From assembly GCA_964058845.1 (NCBI GenBank), contig CAXKVR010000321.1, positions 1-58,641 on the forward strand: 58,641 bases of DNA. Direction: 5' to 3'. The position numbers and the translations under genes are program-made. The notes below the pieces were generated by a model. That model did no database searches. It had not been told where the DNA came from and worked only from the letters and a program-made list of their open reading frames with translations. This DNA is from Carex sylvatica (taxonomy: Eukaryota; Streptophyta; Magnoliopsida; Poales; Cyperaceae). This document shows positions 11,971-22,236 of this stretch, in pieces; the stretch's first letter is position 1, and each line of letters opens with the position of its first letter.

Positions 11971-14640
11971 TTAATTCTTGAAGGAATATTTCTTACTCAG
12001 CAGCTTCCTGAATTTTTTCTGCTCCTCTTCCAAATGGAGATTTCTGAAACAAGCATGGCTGTGATTACCATCAGTATTACGCAGTAGCCTTGATTGCCAA
12101 TCTCTCCCTTTCAGGTCTCTCCCAAAGAGAAAATCGGGAAGCTAAAACAGAAACAAACTATACAGTTATATATTCAGTAGCAATATACTAGAGAATTTGG
12201 GGGGGGGGGGAATAAAATAAAAGGATGCATTGGCAAGAAGCCCCTTTGTATCACTAATAAAAATACAAAAACTAAGCTAGCATTTTTGTCCTGTGGAGAA
12301 GACACAAAGGCTATCAAGGCCAATGTAAATTTACAAGCTAAAGAGGATTTAAGTTTGTCACATCCCCTTGGTAGCACAAACACTGGGCTGGACTGTGTAT
12401 AGTATGAACTATGAACTTTTGCTTCTATTTCCAGCTATGTGATAGGAAACGACACTATATAAGTACGACTAATTAAAAGAAAAAAAACACACTATGATCT
12501 ACGGCTTGCATACATCAGAAAAACATCACATATGTTTTCTGAACATGAGTAATAAATACAAAAATACTATGCTCTAAGCCTGGCATAGATCAACAAAGTA
12601 CTGCAAAAGATTTCTGAATCCTCAGTTTATTTATTTAAGCTAGATTTTACAGTAAAAGCCTCATGTGCCATGAGTAACAAACTAACAATAGCACAAAAAG
12701 GAGCAATCAGGCTTAACAAATATAGGTCTAATACCAAACATGTACTCTGGTTGTTTTGTTTGATTGTCTAATGGTTTGACATACTAAACATACCATAAAA
12801 GTAAAGGTATTTCTCCAATTATTTTTTGTGAAAGAGAGATATCCCAATAGGAGACTCATCAACCAATAATTTGATTTAAGTGCTAACATAGGAAATATGA
12901 AAATGGAATTAAATATCTCAGCTGTTGAGTATTAGGGGTATAGAAAGGATAACAGTATATGGGTTTTATTACCTTTTTGTTTCTTATATAGGTGTAATCA
13001 TGCCACATTAGCAACTCAATTAACAAAGTTGCAGCACCAGTAGTTAATGACTAACAAAAAATTACAATTGAACCCACTCAAAGGTTCAATGGTAATTTGA
13101 ATAAATAAAAAATATCAGAGGGCAATTCAACCTAATAAAGAAGTTCAAGGTTTGTTCCAGACTTTTCAAAAAAATCGAACAAAAGAATTGAAATAAAACA
13201 TAAAGTACTTAATAAAATTGAGAACCAGTTTACAAAAAAAGAACATTATGCACCTCAAAATGACCAAGATTCAATGATTTTAGAACAGGACAATTATGGA
13301 GCATCCTGGTGACAGCTTCAAAATTCTACTTATGAAACAAAAGGGTCACATTCAAGTGCTTCAAATTAGAAAATATTGGCACATCTTGTCCCGATTCCAA
13401 CAAGATAGGTTTAGGGTAATCATGATCCTGTAAATATCAAACACATGTCAGGAATATACAAGTAAAGCATCAACCTACTATTGTACTGTACATTACCAAG
13501 TAATCTTAGAAAGTTGTCATACCGGTATCAGATGCATTTATAACATACCATGACACACCATTTTAAATTTATACAAAAGGAGGTCAGCATATAGGTACAA
13601 ACACACATATCTAATCAATTCAAAGATCGACTAGTGCAAGAAGTTCATAAAGAAAACAAAACTAACGTGCAAAAAAATAAGATGGGTAAAGTGCCTGGCA
13701 TTGTTATCACATAATTCCAGGCTTAGCTCTTCCACATGTGCAATACAATTCAGAAACCCAGCTTTTCTCAACAAGACTGACATTTCTCTCATGAACACCT
13801 AAAAGGTAGATCTCAGCTTTTCTCAACAAAGGAAAGTTTGCATGGATGTGGGACACCTTTCCACTTCTGTCTTCAATTTCCAATTTAAGCGACTCCAAAG
13901 AAGGAAGTGATAAATCCACAATATCAAGTTTTCTTTTAGGATCTTTAGTAACAATCAAGTTTTCTGATTGTTTGGGAGGAAAGGCTGAGCCTAGGCATGC
14001 CACTTATGTCAAGATGTAAATCTTCCAAGGAAGACAATTTAGAGATAAATGGGTTGAGATCAGCTAGGTCAGTCTGAGTTACTAATCTTAAGGAAAGACT
14101 TCTCAGACAGGTTAAATTGATTTCAGAAGGAAAATTAAGTTCTTGAATATCTCCATAGTAGTTATCAAAGTCAAGCTTGAGGCACCTGAGAGGGTTAATG
14201 GTAAAAATAAGGGGAAGGATAGGTAAGATATCTGACAAGAAGAAATCCTTGAGAGTGAGGTGGCGCAAGTTGAGGAGATTGGCCTTGGCAAGCAAGGACG
14301 AAACCATGAATTTGACATTTCGATTAATGTGGATTACATCAATATGCAAGCTGAGGATGGGGTGGGAGAAATTACGGCGGAGCAGCACATGTTCGGCCAT
14401 TGCAACGAAGTTTTCAGAAAAGTTTCCATCTATAATCCTTGAGCGGTGAGGAAACTTAAAGCTGTAGCTGATTAACGCAAGCGAAGGAGAAGCCTCCCAA
14501 AGGTGGCGGAAGCAGCGGCAGAGGACGGAGGTGCGAGCGCCGACGTGAGTAGGAAGGAACGATAGGATTGTGACTAGCAATGCAACGGGGAGGTTGGAAA
14601 GACGGTCGATTTGGTTGGAATCTGTTTGGGAATTCGTCAT
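11971..14640 (-). pseudogene. F-box/LRR gene, decayed copy
   Basis: It starts MTNSQTDSNQIDRLSNLP with an F-box (LPVALLVTILSFLPTHVGARTS) and leucine-rich stretches (LSLHIDV, LRHLTL, LRCLKLDF, LEDLHLDI). Comparison with the paralogue at 56239 shows at least three lesions: a net loss of five bases near 13953-13958 that shifts frame and stops soon after; extra bases near 13760; and an in-frame TAG at 13326-13328 in the second exon. Later exons remain recognisable, including one from about 12143 and a last one ending KKYSFKN at 11971. F-box/LRR proteins are substrate receptors of SCF ubiquitin ligases; this copy can make at most the first 230 or so residues. It is the inverted duplicate of the gene at the right end of the window. 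Confidence 0.85.
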
Positions 14641-14795
14641 GGCAGCAGCCCTAGCGGACAAGAGGAAGAGGTTTTTGAGCTTGAAGCACGAACTGCGCGG
14701 TAATTTATAAATCGAGGTTTCACTTCCGCTGCGTTTTTCCCGCTCTTTCAAATTCGAATTCGTATCTTCTGCATTAACTCTACTGTTGAAAAAGT
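11971..14795. repeat. Left arm of a large inverted duplication (partner 56085-58641)
   Basis: The reverse complement of this interval aligns with 56085 to the window end, including introns and 5' flank, not only exons. Matching marks are GATACGAATTCGAATTTGAAAG upstream (shared over at least 20 bases) and GATACAAAGGGGC in the distal intron. Similarity stops at about 14795/56085. The two arms are about 41 kb apart. Confidence 0.85.
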
Positions 14796-15382
14796 CTAGA
14801 CCACCTAAGGCTATGTAACACCATAACACCATTGAAAAAGTCTTGATCACCTTTTTCAGCGGCAGAGGAGAAGCCTCTCTAAATTTATTACACTTGTAAA
14901 TAAAGCTTTTACATCTTCTCTTTCACATTTTCCATTACACTTGTGTCAATCAATTATGGATCTCAATGCTATCCAGATACAAAGTTTAATCGTTCTTCTT
15001 GTTTACAGGATATTTGCGTATAATATATTTCAAATTCAGTCAATACGAACAATGTGAGGTGAGTGATAATATAGTATCAAAGATTTTTAACAATATTAAT
15101 TCTTGTTATATTTGAATTATTACTTTCTAATATTCATTCAAGTTTTTTTTTAATTTAACAAATTGGACGAATAATAACAATATTTATCTCGTATTCTTAA
15201 TAAAGTAAATTTATCTTTATATAGAATAAAGTAAAATAAGATGCAAATTCACTTTTTACTTCACGTGTGAAATTTATCATTCATAAAAAGGATTAAATCA
15301 TTCCACTTGCACAAAATTTCATGATTGTTTGCTTAACTTATCAACGTTTTCTCTTCTAATGTCAAATCATTCCACCAAACCA
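14796..15382. other. Intergenic DNA left of MULE-2
   Basis: AT-rich, no gene seen. It ends with the left target repeat CCAAACCA (15375-15382). Confidence 0.5.
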
Positions 15383-15565
15383 CCGACATTTTTAAAAATA
15401 CCCAAAAAGAAAAACAAATTGTTAAAAATAACAGGGTTCCAGCCAAATTTTTAAAAATGCCCTGACCGCCTAAAAATGGGGCGGTCCGGAATTAAAATTC
15501 CTAACCGCCTAAAAATGGGGCGGTCCAGAATTTTAATTCCTGACCGCCTAAAAATGGGGCGGTCC
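15383..15565 (+). repeat. Left terminal inverted repeat of MULE-2
   Basis: Starts CCGACATTTTTAAAAATACC and ends with three tandem hairpin units GACCGCCTAAAAATGGGGCG plus GTC, separated by GGAATTAAAATTCC-type palindromes. It matches the reverse complement of 26033-26216 almost base for base. Confidence 0.95.
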
Positions 15566-15570
15566 GGGCC

Positions 15571-15578
15571 TATAAATA
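15571..15578 (+). promoter_or_regulatory. TATA box of the MULE-2 PMD gene
   Basis: TATAAATA lies a few bases inside the left TIR and is followed by a CT-rich leader (15592-15695) and a donor CAA/GTAAGT at 15701. This places the promoter at the TIR edge, as known for Mutator elements whose TIRs drive the internal genes. Confidence 0.6.
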
Positions 15579-15700
15579 ACCCTCCACAGAACTTTCTCTC
15601 TCCTCACAATTCATTTTCTAAAAATCTCACTCTCTCTCCTCCCCACCCGAATTTCTCCTCTTTTTTCTCCTCTCTTCTTCTCTCTTCTTCCAATTTGCAA

Positions 15701-17733
15701 GTAAGTCCCTATATATATTTGAAATTTCATTTGTAGTGTAAAAAAATTATAGATTAGTCAAATTAAGTTAGTTAGTGCTAATTAGTTATAATTGTGATTA
15801 TTTAATTACGGTACCAATTTAGTGGTAATTAGCATTAATGTAGGTACCAAAAATATTTAAAATTAGTGATAATTATGGTACCAAAGTTAGTTTTAATTTT
15901 ATTTATAATTATGATTATTTTATTACGGTACAAATTTAGTGGTAATTAGCGTCAATTAGGTACCAAAAATATTTGAAATTAGTGATAATTATGGTACCAT
16001 AGTTAGTTTTAATTTTATTTTGAATTATTTATTCCGAAATTTTGCCGTAATTAGCGTATTTTAGCATAATTTGACCGTAATTAGCATATTTTGAGAAATG
16101 TAGTATATTTTTTGTCGTAATTAACGTAATTTAGCCTATTTTTACCGCAAATATATTGTTTTAGTGTATTTCCGCTTGTTTTAGCATATTTTAGGCGAAT
16201 AACATTTTTTTTTTATTGTAACGCATTATTTTAACATATTTTTACCGAAATTAGCATATTTAGTAAATTTTTGCCATAATTAGCGTATTTTAGCATATTT
16301 GACCGTAATTATTGTATTTTATCATATTTTAGTATATTTTATCCGAATAACCTTTTTTTTTTCATAGTAACGTAATTTAGCCTATTTTTACCGCAAATAT
16401 ATTGTTTTAGTGTATTTCCGCTTGTTTTAGCATATTTTAGGCGAATAACATTTTTTTTTTATTGTAACGCATTATTTTAACATATTTTTACCGAAATTAG
16501 CATATTTAGTAAATTTTTGCCATAATTAGCGTATTTTAGCATATTTGACCGTAATTATTGTATTTTATCATATTTTAGTATATTTTATCCGAATAACCTT
16601 TTTTTTTTTCATAGTAACGTAATTTAGCCTATTTTTACCGCAAATATATTGTTTTAGTGTATTTCCGCTTGTTTTAGCATATTTTAGGCGAATAACATTT
16701 TTTTTTTATTGTAACGCATTATTTTAACATATTTTTACCGAAATTAGCATATTTAGTAAATTTTTGCCATAATTAGCGTATTTTAGCATATTTGACCGTA
16801 ATTATTGTATTTTATCATATTTTAGTATATTTTATCCGAATAACCTTTTTTTTTTTCATAGTAACGTAATTTAGCCTATTTTTACCGCAAATATATTGTT
16901 TTAGTGTATTTCCGCTTGTTTTAGCATATTTTAGGCGAATAACATTTTTTTTTATTCTAACGCATAATTTTAACTGTTTTTTACCGAAATTAGCATATTT
17001 AGTAAATTTTTGCCATAATTAGCGTATTTTAGCATATTTGACCGTAATTATTGTATTTTATCATATTTTAGTATATTTTGTCCGAATAACCTTTTTTTTT
17101 TTCATAGTAACGTAATTTAGCCTATTTTTACCGCAAATATATTGTTTTAGTGTATTTCCGCTTGTTTTACCATATTTTAGGCGAATAACATTTTTTTTTT
17201 ATTGTAACGCATAATTTTAACTGTTTTTTACCGAAATTAGCATATTTAGTAAATTTTTGCCATAATTAGCGTATTTTAGCATATTTGACCGTAATTATTG
17301 TATTTTATCATATTTTAGTATATTTTGTCCGAATAACCTTTTTTTTTTCATATTAACGTAATTTAGCCTATTTTTACCGCAAATATATTGTTTTAGTGTA
17401 TTTCCGCTTGTTTTACCATATTTTAGGCGAATAACAATTTTTTTTTATTGTAACGCATTATTTTAACTGTTTTTTACCGAAATTAGCATATTTAGTAAAT
17501 TTTTGCCATAATTAGCGTATTTTAGCATATTTGACCGTAATTATTGTATTTTATCATATTTTAGTATATTTTGTCCGAATAACCTTTTTTTTTTCATATT
17601 AACGTAATTTAGCCTATTTTTACCGCAAATATATTGTTTTAGTGTATTTCCGCTTGTTTTAGCATATTTTAGGCGAATAACAATTTTTTTTTTTATTCTA
17701 ACGCATTATTTTAACTTTTTTTTTTCTTACTAG
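15701..17733 (+). other. Putative 5' leader intron of the PMD gene
   Basis: A donor GTAAGTCC follows the CT-rich leader; a pyrimidine run and acceptor TTCTTACTAG end at 17733, 82 bases before the ATG (another acceptor, TTTAACAG, ends at about 17786). If used, it makes a 2-kb leader intron occupied by a tandem array. This is inference without transcript data. Confidence 0.5.
16130..17720. repeat. Tandem array of about 246-bp units, 6.5 copies
   Basis: The unit starts near CCTATTTTTACCGCAAATAT and repeats at about 16136, 16381, 16628, 16875, 17121, 17368 and 17613. Each unit is itself built of short TTAGC(A/G)TATTT and ACCG(A/T)AATTA motifs. Copies are very similar, with small changes such as CATAGTAACG versus CATATTAACG shared by neighbouring copies, which suggests ongoing tandem duplication. 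Confidence 0.95.
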
Positions 17734-17814
17734 GGTAGTTTTGTATTTTTTGATATGAATTAGCTTATTTTATTATATTTTAACAGGAATGAGCTTATTT
17801 TAGTCAAATGTAGC

Positions 17815-20793
17815 ATGTCTAATTTTTTTTCCAAACGTAGGATGGCTAGGGGACGTCCTAGGAGACCACCACCACCCGACCCTATTGATGAGCCCATTCC
17901 CGTGGATAGCACGGAGCATTTCAGTCCATTATTATGGATACCTCACAGTGAGCATCGAGTCTCACTAGCATCCCGAGAGGTACGTGATTACTTTATTTTT
18001 TTCTTTTTTTACGTTAAATTTTTTTAGAGTTCTCATATTTTCAGATTTTTATGTTGTTTGTTTTTTTTTCAACGCAGAGTCAGGAGTCTCTAGAAAGCAA
18101 GTGTCGGGTTTATGGCATGCAGTACTACTCTCTGATGGACCCGTATCTACACAATCTGGGGTTGTACCATTTGGTCGATATATTGGAGACGGAGAGCAAG
18201 GCCATTAATGCGTCCCTCATTCAGGGGCTAGTGGAGCGATGGCGCCCCGAGACACACACATTCCATTTGCCGTTCGGAGAGATGACAGTGACTCTCCAGG
18301 ACGTGAGTGTCCTTTGGGGTTTGCCTATCCAGGGCGTGCCCATCGGTGGCATATCTGACCCCACTGACGAGAACATGATTAATGCCAGCCTCGCAGAGCT
18401 GTTGGGAGCAGAGCCAGATGTACGTGATAATAGTGGGAGATCGAGATTTCATCTGAAGAAGACGGCGCTGCGAGCTCTGTTTGCCGATCGAGGTTTGCAT
18501 TGGCGATCCACGCAGCATGACATTGAGAGGTACTTTTATAAACCATTATATATATATATATATATTTATTTTGTATTTTATTTCATTGCAAAAAATGGGT
18601 TGGTCCCTAATTTTGACATTTCAGATACACACGGGCTTTCGTGATGGACCTATTTGGTTCTGTCATGTTTCCTGATTCGAGCAGTGATGCCATTCCGATT
18701 ATGTATCTGGAGCTGTTGAGAGACCTTGGGTCATCAAGAAAGTACAACTGGGGTGGAGCCGTCCTGGCACATCTTTACTCGAACCTGTGCCATGCTTGCA
18801 AGGTCAGTATGTTATTGTTGTCTTATTTTTAAAAATTAACTTGTTCCGACGTCTAATATTCTTCAAATTGCAGCCTAAAAGTAAGAAGATGTACGGGCCG
18901 ACACTTCTACTGCAGCATTGGTCGTGGTCGCGCATACCAGTGGCGGTACCCGTGCAGAATGAGTCACTACATTCGGGAGAGCCCGATGATGCATATCACC
19001 CGGCATTTGGCAAGAAATGGTACGGGAATCACAGCTACGTGGACACGCCTCACGGAAAGCCAGCAGGCATCAGGTTGGTCCGTGGTCAGTTGCAGAGTCT
19101 GGGTGACACGCAGGTGAGCTGGACTCCGTATGCTGAGTCATACTGTGAGGGGAGCCTGCCACAGATTATATCAGATGATGAGGAGATGTGGCTCTACAGG
19201 GGTCCGCTGATTTGCTTCTGGATAGTGGAGCATCACTATCCAGACCGGGTGCTCCGTCAGTTTGGACTTCCTCCACTCATCCCCGCAGATCCAGACATCC
19301 CGAGATCTATTATCACGAGGCTACACGGGTACGTACAAGTTATGTTTTTCTTGAATTTTGTATTTAATATTAGTTGTTGTAAACACTAATTTGCATGTAA
19401 CATATTAATTACAGGACGTACCACGGTAATCACGCCGATAGAGATTGGAGTACGGCTTTCCTGGAGCACTACGACAGAGCAGGGACCATGAGGGAGAACT
19501 TGTGGCATATGTCGGAGGATTATGAGACGCAGCTGCAGGGGTCTCCCCTACTGAGATACCAGGCTTGGTACCTGCGGGTCGGCATGGCATCAGTGTATCT
19601 TGAGGGAGATTACGGCAATTATCTCCGCTCCAAGATCTTCGAAGATGATGGTTATACTCCCACTGGCAGAAAAGGGGCTCGTGATGTAAGTAATGCACCT
19701 AAAACAACTCATTTTGACCATCTTTTTAACCTTTTTTTTCTAATGTTTCTTATTTTAATTTTTTTAGTTGCTACTAGCGGTTAAAGGTGGAGCACATTCA
19801 ATCGTTTGTCTTGGAAAGCGTGGTTTCAGGGCTTTTGGACACACAATGTTGAACTACTTTGCGCCTTGTATTGAGGGCCACGGCCACGAGGCCAAGCTAG
19901 TCACGATGCTCAGAGACGCCGGAGAGGACATCGATTGGCGCAGAGTACATAGGGATGAGCCCGACGCTCCACCTGTTATGACTGCTGATATGCCACCAGA
20001 GCCCGCAGACCAGCCAGAGTGGGACTACCACCGTTGGGTTCTGGGCATGTCTAGTTGGCACGCCTATTTTGACCAGTATGGACGTCCGTGTCTTCCCCAG
20101 GTTCGGTATTATTTATTTTATGTCAAGTTAGTTAACATTTTCTCATTCAGTAAAGTAAGTTAGTTAAAATTTATTGAATTATTTGTTTCCTTGCAGGGTC
20201 CTGCCTACATGCCGACACAGCCTGAGCACCAGACTAGATCCCCGGAGCTTCCTCAGGTTCGGTCTTCTTTATTTTATGTCAAGTTAGTTAAAATTTTCTC
20301 CTTCAGTAAAGTACGTTAGTTAAAATTTAGTTAATTAAAATTTATTGAATTATTTGTATCCTTGCAGGGTCTTGCCTACATTCCGACACAGCCTGAGCAC
20401 CAGGCTCGATCTCCGGAGATTCAGTCTATGCATGAGTCTCAGGGCATGGAGTTCAGCCTTGCAGAGCTAGCTCCAGGTGATCAGTGGGATACAGCCGCTT
20501 CTCCTGCACCGCATCAGCCGTATCCAGCGAGGGCTCACGATTGGGAGGCCTCTGGTAGCGGGACTCATCCTGACTTATCCTTGTTTCATACCCCTCTGCC
20601 AGCTACACACGCCGCCGAGGATCCATGGGGTACAGCACTCACGATGAGCAGAGAGCCTGAGCCCGAGGTCGAGATCACACCAGCTCGTGTGGCGCAGGAA
20701 GGAGAAGTACAGTGGAATAACTGGCATCGAGTTTTCACCAGAGAGAACAGAGGCAGACCAGCTGACCGATATTCTGATTCGCGGTATCGTTGA
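17815..20793 (+). CDS. Plant mobile domain (PMD) protein of MULE-2
   Basis: Eight exons with GT-AG junctions in one frame: 17815-17979, 18078-18529, 18625-18802, 18874-19328, 19415-19685, 19768-20100, 20197-20256 and 20368-20793, about 779 residues. A basic, Pro-rich start (ARGRPRRPPPP) leads into the PMD: LLWIPHSEHR, LVERWRPETHTFHLPFGEMT, VSVLWGLPIQGVPI, YNWGGAVLAHLY, LLLQHWSWSR and WIVEHHYPDR. The tail is Pro/Glu-rich and ends in Arg-rich residues. Exons 7 and 8 begin with duplicated sequence (GPAYMPTQPEHQ and GLAYIPTQPEHQ) and the introns before them are copies too. Length and plan match the MULE-1 PMD protein, although several exon boundaries differ. No lesion was seen. PMD proteins MAIN/MAIL1 act in transposon silencing; the role here is unknown. 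Confidence 0.88.
20101..20400 (+). repeat. Tandem intron-exon duplication in the PMD gene
   Basis: The block of intron (GTTCGGT...TTGCAG) plus the start of the next exon occurs twice, at 20101 and 20257. The second intron has a 15-base internal repeat of AGTTAATTAAAATTT type. Both keep splice sites and frame, so the product gained about 20 residues. Confidence 0.85.
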
Positions 20794-21021
20794 TAGAGAG
20801 TTTTTTTATTGTTTTCTTTGTAGTGTTTTATGTTTTATTATGTATTATGTACGCTGATAGCTTATTATGATTTTTGTTCTGAGTTTAGCTATGTTTTATG
20901 GTAGTATTTATACAACAGAAAAAATAATAAGAGAAACACTACATAATTAAGAACAAAAAACATACTAATAGAACCACTAAATCAAAAACAAAAGAACAAC
21001 AAAAGAACACTAAACAAAAAA

Positions 21022-21755
21022 AACGAGGGTGCAAAGTTGGGGTCGGAATGAAAACGTCATCAGTTCGGGCTATTTTTGAGCTCTTATATCTCACGATCCG
21101 TTTGGAGATTTCGTATGAAACCTTACAGTACTGTTTGGAAATGTCAACAATGCATGTCGCTCAATTTTCATGATTTTTGGAGATAGTTTGCTCCGAGAAC
21201 GAGGGTGCAAAGTTGGGGTCGGAATGAAAACGTCATCAGTTCGGGCTATTTTTGAGCTCTTATATCTCACGATCCGTTCGGAGATTTCGTATGAAACTTT
21301 ACAGTCCTGTTTGGAAATGTCAACAATGCATGTCGCTCAATTTTCATGATTTTTGGAGATAGTTTGCTCCGAGAACGAGGGTGCAAAGTTGGGGTCGGAA
21401 TGAAAACGTCATCAGTTCGGGCTATTTTTGAGCTCTTATATCTCACGATCCGTTCGGAGATTTCGTATGAAACTTTACAGTCCTGTTTGGAAATGTCAAC
21501 AATGCATGTCGCTCAATTTTCATGATTTTTGGAGATAGTTTGCTCCGAGAACGAGGGTGCAAAGTTGGGGTCGGAATGAAAACGTCATCAGTTCGGGCTA
21601 TTTTTGAGCTCTTATATCTCACGATCCGTTCGGAGATTTCGTATGAAACTTTACAGTCCTGTTTGGAAATGTCAACAATGTATGTCGCTCAATTTTCATA
21701 ATTTTTGGAGATAGTTTGCTCCGATAACGAGTGTGCAAAGTTGGGGTCGGAATAA
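21022..21755. repeat. Tandem array of about 176-bp units, four copies
   Basis: Units start with ACGAGGGTGCAAAGTTGGGG, contain TCACGATCCGTTCGGAGATT and end TTTTTGGAGATAGTTTGCTC. Starts are near 21022, 21198, 21374 and 21550, with a partial fifth. Copies are nearly identical. The array separates the two convergent genes of MULE-2. Confidence 0.95.
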
Positions 21756-21798
21756 AAATATCTTACAATGTAAAATTTAAACAAAGGCATTTAAAACC

Positions 21799-22098
21799 CT
21801 ATTTCTTATAAGCCGGTTTCTTAGCAGCTGGCTTCTTATCAGCCGGCTTCTTAGCAGCCGGCTTCTTATCAGCTGGCTTAAGAGTAGTTACTCCCGATGA
21901 TGTGCTCGCCTTACCAGATCCGTATGAATTTTCAACAAAGTCATCGTCTGAAAGGGGAGGATGAACAATAGGTTGCGGGCCAAATCTTTTTCTAAGAAAA
22001 CAAAATTTACAGTGACATTCTCCTTGCTCGATACCTCGGTTGCTATCGTTCATCCTGTTCAACAACAAAACAAACATACTATAACGTGAATAAGTCAT
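21799..22098 (-). CDS. Small lysine-rich ORF of MULE-2 (unknown)
   Basis: About 85-99 codons. The start is uncertain: an acceptor-like TTGTTGTTGAACAG precedes an ATG at 22053, so translation may begin there or be spliced to an upstream exon. The product has CHCKFC, a short ASTSS stretch and a tail of DKKPAAKKPA repeats resembling the tails of histone H1-like proteins. A broken homologue lies at the same place in MULE-1 (3429-3600), which argues that it is a true part of this element family. It may be a separate gene or an alternative last exon of the transposase gene. Confidence 0.5.
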   Translation of the reverse strand: MTYSRYSMFVLLLNRMNDSNRGIEQGECHCKFCFLRKRFGPQPIVHPPLSDDDFVENSYGSGKASTSSGVTTLKPADKKPAAKKPADKKPAAKKPAYKK

Positions 22099-22236
22099 AT
22101 CATAAAATATTAAAACATAAATAAATCATAACATAAACTAATACAATCCATTTACATAAAATAATACAACACATTCACATAAAATAATACAACATGTAAT
22201 CAAACGATACAATACAACTATACAAATTATATTAAG

